A DNA stretch of 64,000 nt from Pseudoalteromonas sp. (GTDB lineage: Bacteria; Pseudomonadota; Gammaproteobacteria; Enterobacterales; Alteromonadaceae). Below, in pieces: positions 34,821-44,596 of this stretch; the first letter of the stretch is position 1; every line of letters starts with the position of its first letter. The stretch covers positions 214,984 to 278,983 of the forward strand of contig NZ_JAGYIU010000002.1 of assembly GCF_018402495.1 (NCBI RefSeq), given 5' to 3'. The notes beneath the pieces were generated by a model that saw nothing but the letters and a program-made list of their open reading frames with translations, was not told the DNA's origin and searched no databases. Position numbers and translations under genes: made by a program.

Positions 34821-35690
34821 CTAATATTCCAATGCCATAGTCGCAAGCGACATAACACTTTCAAATGATTCTGCACCGGCGATAAATAGGCCATTATGGC
34901 AAAACATAGCATCATCTATACCGGTCACTGCTTGGAACTCACTATCAGATAATCCAGCCCATGGCGCTGGTAATGGCTTTCGGTCTTCAAACGAGCCTAA
35001 CTCTGCAGGTACCGTTTGCACTATCCACTTACCAGAATGCGAGGGATAAACTACATATAGCGCCTCTTCAGATAAGCTGTGTACAGTTTTTTTCCACGGA
35101 GTATAACGCTCTAGTACGATTAATCGTGGATCGTCTGCCTGTTTAATTGCTTGCGCAACACTTTTTTTAGCATTTAAACCACCTCGCGCTGATGCCACAA
35201 ATCGAAGCAGCAAAGTGTGTGCAAATTCAACCGCTTGATCAAAAGCAGCATCAAAATTACTTTCTTCTTCCCATGTTGGATTAAACATAGAAATTGTTTG
35301 GCTTAAACTAATACCTGTGACAACACCTTCAACATGACCACAATCAATTGAATCAATGGTCGATACTAGGCCAGCGTCAACGGCATTCGCCACCTCTTGA
35401 TTATCATCACATATTGCTAAGCCATATTTTTTCCACACTAAACCAAATGACGAATAAGGAATACCGTTTTCACGCGCGCCAGCACCGCCGCGTTGATGAT
35501 GATCAAACCGATCGGTTTGAGGGTCATATTGGCCGCCAACATCAATAACCACATCGGCGTCATTAATAATTGCATTATCGCGTGTGCGGATCAGGGTAAA
35601 AAAAGGGAAAATAATTTTAAGCGCAGCGATACTAAAAACATCATCTGCATGAAAATTGCCGTTGTGCGTAACTATCGTTTTATCATTCAT
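34821..35690 (-). CDS. MYG1 family protein (DHH-like metal-dependent hydrolase)
   Basis: 289 residues. Shows THNGNFHADDVFSIAALK near residues 8-25 and DRFDHHQRGGAG near 60-71, the MYG1 pattern of His/Asp residues resembling DHH phosphoesterases. Eukaryotic MYG1 is an RNA exonuclease of nucleus and mitochondria; bacterial members are not well characterised, so nuclease activity is inference. Single gene with its own terminator, between the tyrA operon and the ribosomal protein operon on the same strand. Confidence 0.88.
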   Translation of the reverse strand: MNDKTIVTHNGNFHADDVFSIAALKIIFPFFTLIRTRDNAIINDADVVIDVGGQYDPQTDRFDHHQRGGAGARENGIPYSSFGLVWKKYGLAICDDNQEVANAVDAGLVSTIDSIDCGHVEGVVTGISLSQTISMFNPTWEEESNFDAAFDQAVEFAHTLLLRFVASARGGLNAKKSVAQAIKQADDPRLIVLERYTPWKKTVHSLSEEALYVVYPSHSGKWIVQTVPAELGSFEDRKPLPAPWAGLSDSEFQAVTGIDDAMFCHNGLFIAGAESFESVMSLATMALEY

Positions 35691-35810
35691 TTTTATACAT
35701 CATTTTTTGCAAGAAGTGAGAAGATATTGTGCTTTGAAGTGAACCACACTTTAACGCATGCTAGTTAAGGTGTGTATTGGTTTTTAAAAACCGCTATAAC
35801 ATTAAAACCA

Positions 35811-35848
35811 AAACGGGTTGCAACCCAAAAGTTGCAACCCGTTTTTTT
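35811..35848. terminator. Terminator of the rpsP-rimM-trmD-rplS operon
   Basis: AAACGGGTTGCAAC (35811-35824) and its complement (35831-35844) form a 14-bp perfect stem with loop CCAAAA; T-runs occur on both sides. It lies 20 bases past the rplS stop. Confidence 0.9.
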
Positions 35849-35868
35849 GCGTTGATAAACAGCGCGTA

Positions 35869-36228
35869 TTAGTTAAGTTTTTCTCTAATACGTGCAGATT
35901 TACCAGAACGCTCACGTAGATAGTAAAGCTTAGCACGACGAACCGCACCGCGACGCTTAACTGTTACGCTATCAATAAGAGGGCTGTGCGTTTGGAATAC
36001 ACGCTCAACACCTTCACCGTTCGAGATTTTACGAACTGTGAATGCTGAGTGAAGACCACGATTACGCTTAGCGATTACAACACCTTCAAAGGCCTGTAGA
36101 CGCTCTTTAGCACCTTCTTTTACTTTTACCTGTACAACTACTGTATCACCAGCGCCGAATGCAGGTACGTCTGTTTTAAGCTGCTCATCTTCAAGCGCTT
36201 TAATAATATTTTGGTTTACTTTTGCCAT
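35869..36228 (-). CDS. rplS: 50S ribosomal protein L19
   Basis: 119 residues from the ATG at 36228 ([10 protein letters not shown]); the upstream in-frame ATG adds only four residues and lacks family support. Conserved [22 protein letters not shown] and [19 protein letters not shown] blocks. L19 sits at the 30S-50S interface. Last gene of the rpsP-rimM-trmD-rplS operon, 33 bases after trmD. Confidence 0.97.
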
Positions 36229-36261
36229 TATGTTTCTCACTTTCCTAGGTGTAACTGTCTT

Positions 36262-37029
36262 CTAGCCACAAGCTTTTTGGTACTCTTGCTGAAATTTCGC
36301 GAGTAATACCGCTTGCTCCTCAGTCAGAGCTAGGTTATGCAACAAGTCAGGACGGCGAAGCCAAGTTCTACCTAATGACTGCATAAGCCGCCATTTTGCT
36401 ATCTCTTGGTGGTTTCCGCTGAGTAATACAGCAGGCACCTGTTTGTCGTCCAATGTTTCTGGCCGTGTATAGTGAGGACAATCTAGCAAGCCATCCGAAA
36501 ATGAATCTTGCTCTGCTGACTGGTTGTGTCCTAACACCCCTGGCACTAATCGCGCTACTGCGTCAATTAATGTCATGGCAGGTAGTTCACCCCCACTCAA
36601 AATAAAATCACCAATTGACCATTCTTCGTCAACGTACGATTCTATTATTCTCTCGTCTATACCTTCATAGCGACCGGCAATTAAAATCAGTTTTTCAGAG
36701 CTTGCGAGTTCGCTAGCCCCTTGCTGATCTAATTTGCGCCCTTGTGGCGACATATAAATTACTTTTGCACCATCACCTGCAGCCTGTTTGGCTTCAAGAA
36801 TGGCTTGTTTTAATGGTTCAACCATCATTAACATGCCTGGCCCGCCCCCGTAAGGACGATCATCTACAGTTCTATGCTTATCAGTTGCATAGTCACGTGG
36901 ATTCCAGCAGTTAAAATCGATTAAGCCATTTTTAACAGCACGACCGGTTACACCTTGCGTTGTAATTGCATCAAACATATCCGGGAAAAGGCTGATAACC
37001 CCTACCCACAACGAACTTGTTTGACCCAT
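36262..37029 (-). CDS. trmD: tRNA (guanine-37-N1)-methyltransferase
   Basis: 255 residues from the ATG at 37029, the same length as E. coli TrmD; this start overlaps the rimM stop by one base. SPOUT-class knotted fold with [20 protein letters not shown] near 50-70 and [12 protein letters not shown] near 138, where SAM is bound. It methylates G37 of tRNAs reading CNN/GNN-type codons, preventing frameshifts. Confidence 0.97.
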   Translation of the reverse strand: MGQTSSLWVGVISLFPDMFDAITTQGVTGRAVKNGLIDFNCWNPRDYATDKHRTVDDRPYGGGPGMLMMVEPLKQAILEAKQAAGDGAKVIYMSPQGRKLDQQGASELASSEKLILIAGRYEGIDERIIESYVDEEWSIGDFILSGGELPAMTLIDAVARLVPGVLGHNQSAEQDSFSDGLLDCPHYTRPETLDDKQVPAVLLSGNHQEIAKWRLMQSLGRTWLRRPDLLHNLALTEEQAVLLAKFQQEYQKACG

Positions 37030-37565
37030 TAAAAGCTTGGATCCCAATCTACAGTAATTTCTTTCGCATCATATTTAACTTCTTGAATAACTGAATCAGT
37101 TAAAAAAGGAATTAAACGTTCTGCTTGGCCAAATGCATCTTTACTGTTTGCTTTCACAACCAGTACATCATTTGAGCCTGTCTCCATAAGGTCATCAACA
37201 ATACCTAAGTTATAACCTTTATCAGTTACAACCGACATGCCAATGAGATCTCGCCAATAGAATTCACCTTGCGGTAATTCTGGTAGCTGCGCTGAATCTA
37301 CAGAAATTTCAACATTGGTATAAGCCATTGCTTGGTCTCTGTCGTTTACTTGCGCAAACTTAGCGATAAAGCCTTTGTTGTGGCGACGCCAGTCGACCAC
37401 TTCTAAGGATTGCCATTTACCTTGCTGCCCTATCAACCACGGGCTGAAATCGAAGATCCCTTGGGGATCATCAGTAAATGAATGCACCTTAAGCCAGCCC
37501 TTTATACCATATGGGGCGCCGAGCTTTCCTACGACAATTATTGATGAGGTGTTCTCTTGACTCAT
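37029..37565 (-). CDS. rimM: Ribosome maturation factor RimM
   Basis: 178 residues. N-terminal RimM domain ([20 protein letters not shown] near 10-29) and C-terminal PRC-barrel ([13 protein letters not shown], and the GSNDVLVVK segment). RimM binds S19 and assists maturation of the 30S head. It lies 17 bases downstream of rpsP and overlaps trmD by one base. Confidence 0.96.
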   Translation of the reverse strand: MSQENTSSIIVVGKLGAPYGIKGWLKVHSFTDDPQGIFDFSPWLIGQQGKWQSLEVVDWRRHNKGFIAKFAQVNDRDQAMAYTNVEISVDSAQLPELPQGEFYWRDLIGMSVVTDKGYNLGIVDDLMETGSNDVLVVKANSKDAFGQAERLIPFLTDSVIQEVKYDAKEITVDWDPSF

Positions 37566-37582
37566 GGTTACACTTACGCCTA

Positions 37583-37831
37583 TTAAGCCGCTTTACGAGC
37601 GTCTTTAACTAATTTAGCTACACGATCTGAAAGACCTGCGCCTTGACCTAACCAGTGTTCAACACGTGGTAAATCTAAACGAAGTTTTTCTTCTTGACCT
37701 GAAGCAATTGGGTTAAAGAAACCTACTTTCTCGATGAAGCGACCGTCACGCGAGAAACGGCTATCCGCAACCACAATTTGATAGAAAGGGCGTTTTTTAG
37801 CGCCACCACGTTGCAAACGAATAGTTACCAT
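37583..37831 (-). CDS. rpsP: 30S ribosomal protein S16
   Basis: 82 residues, typical S16 length: [20 protein letters not shown] start, then [19 protein letters not shown]. First gene of the ribosomal/tRNA modification operon. The 261 bases between it and ffh hold the ffh terminator and presumably its promoter. Confidence 0.98.
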   Translation of the reverse strand: MVTIRLQRGGAKKRPFYQIVVADSRFSRDGRFIEKVGFFNPIASGQEEKLRLDLPRVEHWLGQGAGLSDRVAKLVKDARKAA

Positions 37832-38021
37832 ACCGTCCTCTAAATAGATTGACTGTTTTCATTAATAAGATTTACTCCCCAGTATGGGGAGCCGGTGAAT
37901 TGTACGAGTTTTTAGCAACAATGCAAGTAAGAAGTGATGCAAAAAGCCAGTTTAGTAGATTAAACCGTGATCCAAGATGAAAAAGTATATGAATAAGCTA
38001 TTCTGTGCATAGTTTATTCAA

Positions 38022-38050
38022 CAATAAAGAGGCATTTTGCCTCTTTATTG
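38022..38050. terminator. Terminator of ffh
   Basis: CAATAAAGAGGCA (38022-38034), loop TTT, and its perfect complement (38038-38050). It lies about 40 bases past the ffh stop (minus strand). Confidence 0.75.
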
Positions 38051-38092
38051 ATTACTTTTTATCTCGTATTGGAGATATTAAAGGTTAAATTA

Positions 38093-39472
38093 TTAAAACT
38101 TTGGACCACCGCCACCCATCATGCCAGGTGGTAACATCCCTTTCATGCCACGCATCATTTTTTGCATGCCACCTTTACCTTTCATCTTTTTCATCATTTT
38201 TTGCATTTGCGTAAATTGCTTAAGCAATTTATTGATCTCTTGTACTTGAGTACCAGAGCCCGCAGCAATACGTTTTTTACGAGAACCTTTTATAATCTCT
38301 GGACGAGCACGCTCTTGTTTTGTCATAGAGCTAATAATTGCTTCCATTTGTATAAAGGTCTTATCACCCATTTGTCCTTTAACTGCATCAGGAATATTTT
38401 GCATGCCAGGCAATTTATCAAGCATCGACATCATGCCCCCCATGTTTTTCATTTGCTTTAGTTGATCAGCAAAATCATCCAGCGTAAAGCCATTACCTTT
38501 AAATACTTTTTCAGCCACTTTTGCAGCTTGCTCTTTATCTACTTTCATCTCGACTTCTTCGATTAATGAAAGTACATCACCCATGCCTAAAATACGCGAA
38601 GCGATACGGTCAGGGTGAAAAGGCTCAAGTGCATCAGTACGCTCACCCACACCCATAAACTTAATTGGTTTACCGGTAATATGACGAATAGATAAAGCAG
38701 CACCACCTCGGGCATCACCATCTGTTTTAGTCAGTATCACACCGGTCAGCGGTAAGGCTTCGTCAAATGCTTTTGCAGTATTTGCCGCATCTTGACCTGT
38801 CATTGCATCAACAACAAATAGCGTTTCAATTGGATTGATTGCATGATGCAAGGCTTTAATTTCATCCATCATGTCGCTATCAACATGCAAACGACCGGCA
38901 GTATCGACTAACACAACATCAATAAATTTCTTTTTCGCATGAGAAATGGCGGCAGTTGCAATATCAACTGGTTTTTGCGAAATATCACTTGGGAAAAATT
39001 CAACATCCACTTCTGTTGCTAATGTTTCTAACTGTTTAATGGCTGCTGGACGATACACATCGGCACTGACCACTAGCACTGACTTTTTCTTGCGCTCTTT
39101 TAGAAACTTAGCCAGCTTGCCCACACTGGTGGTTTTACCCGCACCTTGAAGACCGGCCATCATCACTACCGCAGGCGGCTGTGCGTTAAGGCTTAGCTCT
39201 TCGTTGGCTTCACCCATGGCTTTTTCAAGTTCTTCACGTACAATTTTTATAAATACTTGGCCAGGACTTAAGCTTTTAGTGACTTCAACACCAACCGCAC
39301 GCTCTTTAACTTGTTTTACAAACTCGCGAACAACAGGCAACGCCACGTCGGCTTCTAAAAATGCCATTCGCACTTCACGAAGTGTATCTTTAATATTGTC
39401 TTCAGTTAGGCGGCCGCGGCCACTGATATTTTTTAGGGTTTTACCTAATCGTTCTTGGAGGTTCTCAAACAT
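38093..39472 (-). CDS. ffh: Signal recognition particle protein Ffh
   Basis: 459 residues from the ATG at 39472 (MFENLQERL), close to E. coli Ffh (453); an upstream in-frame ATG adds 21 unrelated residues. NG GTPase domain: GLQGAGKTTSVGKLA near 102-116, DTAGRL near 190, TKTDGDARGGAA near 246. The C-terminal M domain is rich in methionine and ends with a Gly/Met-rich tail. It binds signal sequences and 4.5S RNA for cotranslational targeting. Divergent from ypjD. Confidence 0.97.
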   Translation of the reverse strand: MFENLQERLGKTLKNISGRGRLTEDNIKDTLREVRMAFLEADVALPVVREFVKQVKERAVGVEVTKSLSPGQVFIKIVREELEKAMGEANEELSLNAQPPAVVMMAGLQGAGKTTSVGKLAKFLKERKKKSVLVVSADVYRPAAIKQLETLATEVDVEFFPSDISQKPVDIATAAISHAKKKFIDVVLVDTAGRLHVDSDMMDEIKALHHAINPIETLFVVDAMTGQDAANTAKAFDEALPLTGVILTKTDGDARGGAALSIRHITGKPIKFMGVGERTDALEPFHPDRIASRILGMGDVLSLIEEVEMKVDKEQAAKVAEKVFKGNGFTLDDFADQLKQMKNMGGMMSMLDKLPGMQNIPDAVKGQMGDKTFIQMEAIISSMTKQERARPEIIKGSRKKRIAAGSGTQVQEINKLLKQFTQMQKMMKKMKGKGGMQKMMRGMKGMLPPGMMGGGGPKF

Positions 39473-39694
39473 GTAACGGTTCCGAAAAGACGTTGATATC
39501 AACTCTGTTATAAGGTCGATGCTATTAAAATTCAATTAGGAATAGTATACCGTAAATGGTGGCATACAATACAGTGCTCAAATGCTGCTTATTGAGTTTC
39601 TTTTTATAGGGTCTATGCATTTGCCTTGCTATAAAATACAATGACCAGATAACGAACACGAATTATTTGACTTCAATTAAGTGGCCAAAGCAAA

Positions 39695-40501
39695 ATGCTG
39701 ATTATTAGTTTAACTATTATTGCCAGTTTATTTTATGTGTTAGCAACGTCACACGTGCTTTCGCGATTGTTTCATCGTCAGGGACCAAGCCAAAAAATTA
39801 CTATAATACTGAGCACTGTCGCTATTTTGGCGCATATGCTGCTTTTAGTAAACTCGGTGTTTAGAGCCGAAGGCCAAGATTTAAGTATTGTTAATGTTGC
39901 ATTACTGACTTGTTGGGTAATAGTGCTTTGTGTCACCACCGTCTCTTTAAAGTTCCCTGCGACACTGCTGTTACCTGTTGTATACGGCTTTGCTGCACTA
40001 TTAACTATTTCTAGCTTATTTATCCCTCATCATATTTTATTAAACAGTATTAATGTAGAGCTTGCACTAGTTACGCATATATCACTGTCATTATTGGCTT
40101 ACTGTATCTTAATTATTGCCACGCTTTACGGTGTACAATTTTACTTTATTGATAAGCGCTTAAAACGAAAAGACTTAGCCATAGTGCATAGTCATTTACC
40201 ACCATTAATGGTGGTAGAACGTCAACTTTATCAGTTATTAAACTTAGGTACGGTGTTACTAAGTGTGGCGCTTATTACCGGATTTGTATTTCTTGATGGC
40301 ATGTTTGCCAACGAGTTTATTCATAAAACAACCTTATCTTTAGTTGCTTGGGCTATTTTTGTCACCATTGCCGTTGGCCATGTCAAACGTGGTTGGCGAG
40401 GTAAGATAGTAGTAGTTAGTATAATGATTGCCGCATTTATACTCACACTCGCTTATTTTGGCAGCCGCTTTATACAAGAAGTGGTTCTAAATAAGTTTTA
40501 A
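39695..40501 (+). CDS. ypjD: Inner membrane protein YpjD (cytochrome c assembly/HemX-like)
   Basis: 268 residues with about eight hydrophobic helices and the family's conserved HISLSLLAYCILIIATLYG segment near 128-146. Related to CcsA/HemX-type cytochrome c assembly proteins, but YpjD's own role is unproven. Location next to ffh and followed by a CNNM-type gene is the same as in E. coli (ffh, ypjD, yfjD), which supports the assignment. Confidence 0.9.
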   Translation: MLIISLTIIASLFYVLATSHVLSRLFHRQGPSQKITIILSTVAILAHMLLLVNSVFRAEGQDLSIVNVALLTCWVIVLCVTTVSLKFPATLLLPVVYGFAALLTISSLFIPHHILLNSINVELALVTHISLSLLAYCILIIATLYGVQFYFIDKRLKRKDLAIVHSHLPPLMVVERQLYQLLNLGTVLLSVALITGFVFLDGMFANEFIHKTTLSLVAWAIFVTIAVGHVKRGWRGKIVVVSIMIAAFILTLAYFGSRFIQEVVLNKF

Positions 40502-40562
40502 CTTGACTCTCAAAGCTCACTCTAGCTTAATACGCACTGGTTTATAAAAAAAGGATCCATCG

Positions 40563-41831
40563 TTGGACGACATATCGACAAGTACGCTATTTATCATTTT
40601 AGGTTTATTGGTACTTTTTTCTGCTTACTTCTCCGGATCAGAAACCGGAATCATGTCAATCAACCGTATTCGACTGCGACACCTCGCTAAAGAGAATCAT
40701 CGTGCTGCGAAACGCGTTAGTAAATTACTCAGTCGACCTGACAGGTTGATAGGTCTGATCCTAATTGGTAATAACCTTGTTAATATTGCAGCAGCCCAGG
40801 TTGCCACTATTATTGGTATTCGCTTGTATGGTGACTTAGGTATTGCCATAGCAACGGGTGCATTAACACTTGTGGTACTCATTTTCGCTGAGGTAACACC
40901 AAAAACACTGGCCGCACTGTATCCAGAGCGAGTCGCTTTTCCAAGTTCAGTGATCCTCAAGGGATTACTAAGGATTCTCTTTCCGCTGGTTGTGGTTGTT
41001 AACTTTTTAACTAATGGCATGTTACGCTTATTTGGCATTAGTGCAGCACAAATAGATGAGCACAGCATGAGTAAAGAAGAATTAAAAACTGTGCTCAATG
41101 AATCGGGAGCGCTTATCCCCGCACGTCACCAAAGTATGTTAACCTCTATTTTAGATTTAGAGCAAGTCACCGTTGAAGATATTATGATCCCTCGTAATGA
41201 GATTGTAGCCATAGATATTAATGACGATTGGAAAATAATCAGTAAACAACTTACTCACGCTCAACATACTCGGGTGCTTTTATACCGCGACAATATTGAT
41301 GATGCTGTTGGCTTTATTCACTCTCGTGATGCGCTTCGCCTGTTAACTAAAGAGCAGTTTGATAAGCCTTCGCTGTTGCGTGCAGTACGTGAAATTTACT
41401 TTATCCCTGAGGGAACCTCGCTTAACACTCAGCTACTAAAATTTCAGTTATCGAAAGAACGTATTGGTATTGTTGTTGATGAATATGGCGACATTCAGGG
41501 CTTAGTGACTCTTGAAGATATACTTGAGGAAGTGGTAGGTGACTTTACTACCACGCAAACTCGGACACCAAGTGAAGAAGTAACCACACAAAACGATGGC
41601 TCTTATATTGTTGACGGCGGTGCTAACGTTCGCGACTTAAATAAAGAAATGGGCTGGGAATTCCCGTTAGACGGCCCTAAAACATTAAGTGGTTTGATTG
41701 TTGAATACTTAGAGGATATTCCTGATGCTAATTTAAGTATGCGTATTGCAGGCTATCCGGTTGAAGTACTTGAGGTAAAAGAAAACATGATTAAACAAGT
41801 TAAAATTCAACCCAACAAACGTAAAAAATAA
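40563..41831 (+). CDS. CNNM/CorC-type transporter with CBS domains (YfjD-like)
   Basis: 422 residues. DUF21 membrane domain (about 5-185, ending near the AEVTPKTLAALYPE motif at 103-116), two CBS domains (about 200-325) and the C-terminal CorC_HlyC domain (about 340-418). The family is linked to magnesium or cobalt efflux. The start is TTG at 40563 after an AAGGAT site. It follows ypjD by about 60 bases, as in E. coli, and converges on a lipoprotein gene. Confidence 0.92.
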   Translation: MDDISTSTLFIILGLLVLFSAYFSGSETGIMSINRIRLRHLAKENHRAAKRVSKLLSRPDRLIGLILIGNNLVNIAAAQVATIIGIRLYGDLGIAIATGALTLVVLIFAEVTPKTLAALYPERVAFPSSVILKGLLRILFPLVVVVNFLTNGMLRLFGISAAQIDEHSMSKEELKTVLNESGALIPARHQSMLTSILDLEQVTVEDIMIPRNEIVAIDINDDWKIISKQLTHAQHTRVLLYRDNIDDAVGFIHSRDALRLLTKEQFDKPSLLRAVREIYFIPEGTSLNTQLLKFQLSKERIGIVVDEYGDIQGLVTLEDILEEVVGDFTTTQTRTPSEEVTTQNDGSYIVDGGANVRDLNKEMGWEFPLDGPKTLSGLIVEYLEDIPDANLSMRIAGYPVEVLEVKENMIKQVKIQPNKRKK

Positions 41832-41840
41832 ACCAACATA

Positions 41841-41866
41841 AGGGGAGCCTATCGGCTCCCTTAAAA
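41841..41866. terminator. Terminator between CNNM gene and lipoprotein gene
   Basis: GGGAGCC (41843-41849), loop TATC, GGCTCCC (41854-41860), followed by TTAAAA. It reaches the stop codon of the convergent lipoprotein gene. Confidence 0.65.
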
Positions 41867-42469
41867 GAATAACCGCTCTAACCAACCTTTATCTAAATCA
41901 TCTTCGCAACGTTTAAGTTGAGCGCCATAACGACTCGCACGGTACTTAACTTTATTGGCGACACTCATTAGCCATTTTTTGTTTCGATAAGTACCTCGCT
42001 TATAACCGCCCCACCCTTCGTGATAATTTAAATACTGTGCATAGGCGTCCCACTTAGACACACCATTAATTTTATGGGTTTTGTAAACAAACCACGCCAT
42101 AAAATCAATTGCATCAGCAAAGTCATCTCTGTCAGCACCACTGTTTCCTGTTTCACGAATATAATCAGTCCAGGTTGGCGTTTTAGCCTGTGAATAACCA
42201 TACGCTGAACTAGCGCGTCCGGTAGGGATTATCCATAAAAAGTATTCCATTGGAGGCGCAGCATCATGGCGAAAAGAACTTTCTTGATACATCATGCTCA
42301 TTAACACATGCTTTGGAGATCCCCACTTATCTTGCGCATCTTTGGCATCAAAATACCAGTCTCGCTTTTCTTCAAAGATTTTACAAATATCTTCTGGTTG
42401 CTTTGGGGGAGCCGTTGCGCACCCAACTAATGTGAGCAGCAATGATAAGGTAATAATATTTTTTTTCAT
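41861..42469 (-). CDS. Lipoprotein with lysozyme-like (SLT-type) domain
   Basis: 202 residues. Lipoprotein signal with lipobox LVGC (Cys17). The mature part has a goose-lysozyme/SLT-like layout: MYQESSF with a candidate catalytic Glu63, GYSQAKTPTW near 95-104 and a C-terminal YLNYHEGWGGYKRGTY segment. It probably cleaves peptidoglycan glycan strands at the outer membrane. Enzyme activity is inferred. The gene stands alone between gshA and the convergent CNNM gene. Confidence 0.78.
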   Translation of the reverse strand: MKKNIITLSLLLTLVGCATAPPKQPEDICKIFEEKRDWYFDAKDAQDKWGSPKHVLMSMMYQESSFRHDAAPPMEYFLWIIPTGRASSAYGYSQAKTPTWTDYIRETGNSGADRDDFADAIDFMAWFVYKTHKINGVSKWDAYAQYLNYHEGWGGYKRGTYRNKKWLMSVANKVKYRASRYGAQLKRCEDDLDKGWLERLFF

Positions 42470-42560
42470 TTTTTAAGATCTCACTGAACTTTTTAAAAAA
42501 GTGTGGGTCTGAATCTATGAATGCAGCAGTACAGCATTGTTTCATCCCTAAAGAATATTT

Positions 42561-42590
42561 ACGCAGCTACTATGAGCTGCGTTTTTTTTG
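42561..42590. terminator. Hairpin downstream of gshA
   Basis: ACGCAGCT (42561-42568), loop ACTATG, AGCTGCGT (42575-42582). The strong T-run lies on the plus-strand side; on the gshA (minus) side only A/T-rich sequence follows, so its direction is ambiguous. Confidence 0.5.
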
Positions 42591-42594
42591 CCTA

Positions 42595-44169
42595 CTACTT
42601 ACTAAAATATGTATCTAAAAACGCAGTAAATGATTGATTATCGGCTTGCTCAATTGCCTTTTGAGATTCGTAAGACTCTGCAGCTTGTTGCTCTAGCCAC
42701 GATTTTGAGAATTCAGTATAACTTGCGATTTCATGGCTTTGTTTATATTTATGAGCAAGAGAAAGTGCAAAGTGGCCATTATCAAGTCCAGACATCTTAA
42801 GCTCATCAACGTAACGACCCGAATAGGTTAACTCAGGTTTGTGAACCCAAGTTGCCATGCGTTTAATGGTTTCTGAATAATAACTAACGCCGTAAGCAGT
42901 ATCCATCCACTGAGCTACCTCACTCAACTGACTAAATATTTCATCGCCCCAAGATTCTAGGCTGCGCTGCTGATTATTAAAATTAAGCATCAAGCCTTTT
43001 TCTCGACCTTGGTTAACCACAGTATCAAGGTTTTCAGTGCTACGTGCTTGCTCTTGCCAATCCATAGGCGCTGAGTCTTTTAATAAACAATAAGTTAAAA
43101 ATACATCTAAAAAGTGTATTTGCTCTAAATCAATCCCAACTTCACTGAATGGGTTAACATCCAATGCACGAATTTCAATATATTCTATACCCGCTCTTAG
43201 TAATGCATCTGTGGGTGTTTCACCATTTTTAGCATTACGCTTAGGGCGAATTGGCGAGTAAAACTCGTTCTCTATTTGTAGGATATTTTTATTTAATTGC
43301 TTTGGCTCGGCACTCGTATAGTCGTCAATACTGCCATAAATATCTGAAGGCGTATTTATGGCCTTTTTCAACCCTGCAACATACTCATCTAATGAGTTGT
43401 ACATTACCCGTAATGACGATTGTGCGCTATTGGTATAGCCTAAGTTGCCTAATCGTAGCGCAGTGCCCACTTCTAAATATAAGGTACCTTTGCCTAGCTT
43501 TTTAAACGGTAAGTCGCTTTTACGCCCTTGTAAAAAAGAGCTACATAATGCGGGGGATGCGCCAAACATGTAGCTAATTAACCACAGCTCGCGTTTAAAA
43601 TTACGAATTAATGCTAAGTAACTATCAGATATGAAATCTTCAAGTTTCGCCTCACTTTGCTTTAATGAATGCAGTGACTGCCATAGCGTTTGTGGAAAAG
43701 AAATATTGAAATGCACGCCAGCAATCGCTTGCATCATACTGCCGTAACGGTTCTTCAAGCCTTCGCGATATAGGGTTTTCATTTTACCGACATTAGAGTC
43801 GCCAAATTGTGCCAATACAATATCGTCTTGATGATTTATAAAGCACGGCATACTAATTGGCCACAACAATTCATCGCCTATATGCTCTAGGGTGAACTTT
43901 TGTAAATCTTTTAGCTGCTGTAAGGTTTGCGTTGATGATTCGCTAACCGGTGTAATGAACTCAAGTAAAGACTCAGAAAAATCAGTAGTAATATGCCCAT
44001 TGGTAAGCGCACAGCCCACACCTTTAGGATGAGCCTGTTTAGAAATGGAACCATCGTGATTAATTCTTAATGATTCTCTCTCAATACCGCGCATAATGCC
44101 TTTAATAGCCTGTTGATTATCTGCACTAGATAGCGCGTTGAGCGTGTTCTTTAAATTATAAGTTGTCAA
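42595..44169 (-). CDS. gshA: Glutamate-cysteine ligase
   Basis: 524 residues from TTG at 44169, chosen because GAGGA lies about nine bases upstream; an upstream TTG at 44190 would place that ribosome site inside the gene. E. coli GshA has 518 residues. Conserved blocks: GIMRGIERESLRINHDG near 24-40, TTDFSESLLEFITPV near 61-75, and a QNIENEFYSPIRPKR-like region. It makes gamma-glutamylcysteine, the first step of glutathione synthesis. No gshB in the window. Confidence 0.93.
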   Translation of the reverse strand: MTTYNLKNTLNALSSADNQQAIKGIMRGIERESLRINHDGSISKQAHPKGVGCALTNGHITTDFSESLLEFITPVSESSTQTLQQLKDLQKFTLEHIGDELLWPISMPCFINHQDDIVLAQFGDSNVGKMKTLYREGLKNRYGSMMQAIAGVHFNISFPQTLWQSLHSLKQSEAKLEDFISDSYLALIRNFKRELWLISYMFGASPALCSSFLQGRKSDLPFKKLGKGTLYLEVGTALRLGNLGYTNSAQSSLRVMYNSLDEYVAGLKKAINTPSDIYGSIDDYTSAEPKQLNKNILQIENEFYSPIRPKRNAKNGETPTDALLRAGIEYIEIRALDVNPFSEVGIDLEQIHFLDVFLTYCLLKDSAPMDWQEQARSTENLDTVVNQGREKGLMLNFNNQQRSLESWGDEIFSQLSEVAQWMDTAYGVSYYSETIKRMATWVHKPELTYSGRYVDELKMSGLDNGHFALSLAHKYKQSHEIASYTEFSKSWLEQQAAESYESQKAIEQADNQSFTAFLDTYFSK

Positions 44170-44596
44170 AAAAAAGTTTCCTCGAGCCAAGTGGCTTAAT
44201 CATAAGGTTATGGGGTCTTTTTACCTTTACTCAAGATTAAACGATGAAAAAACTATATGAATTTATTAGATATAGTTTTTACTGGATTTTAAACACGCTT
44301 TGTTTCACGCTATAAAAGATAATCTTGCCATTGCCACTACGAATATACAATTTCTTTTACATATTATTTGCCATAACCCGCCGCTGACAACATGGCGTTT
44401 TAAAACACTTTGATAAGATAGAGTTAAACCCTAAAAGTTTGTCATAACTGAAAAATTCAATTACGCTTAATATTGATAAAGATCATATAAATATCAAAAA
44501 AAATGTCTTATTCCTGCTATTTTACACATATCACTAACGTACATTAGTTTTAGTAATTACAATAGCCGCCATAATAAAGAATGATAAAGAGTCACT
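44170..44596. other. Intergenic region between gshA and the Aer-like gene
   Basis: 427 AT-rich bases without a gene. It holds an 11-bp inverted repeat (44248-44258 / 44270-44280, AAAAACTATAT and its complement), and an FNR-like site at 44473-44486 with a TATTTT -10-like hexamer at 44518-44523 toward the chemoreceptor gene. I see no RNA gene. Confidence 0.6.
44473..44486. promoter_or_regulatory. FNR-type binding site upstream of Aer-like gene
   Basis: TTGAT-AAAG-ATCAT matches 9 of 10 positions of the FNR/Crp-family box TTGAT-N4-ATCAA. It is 111 bases before the chemoreceptor start. Confidence 0.45.

Noticed and set aside
44248-44280. 11-bp AT-rich inverted repeat as a terminator or regulatory RNA
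   Set aside because: Stem is almost all A/T, gshA reads away from it and no transcript from the other side would end here; listed only as a note in the intergenic region.
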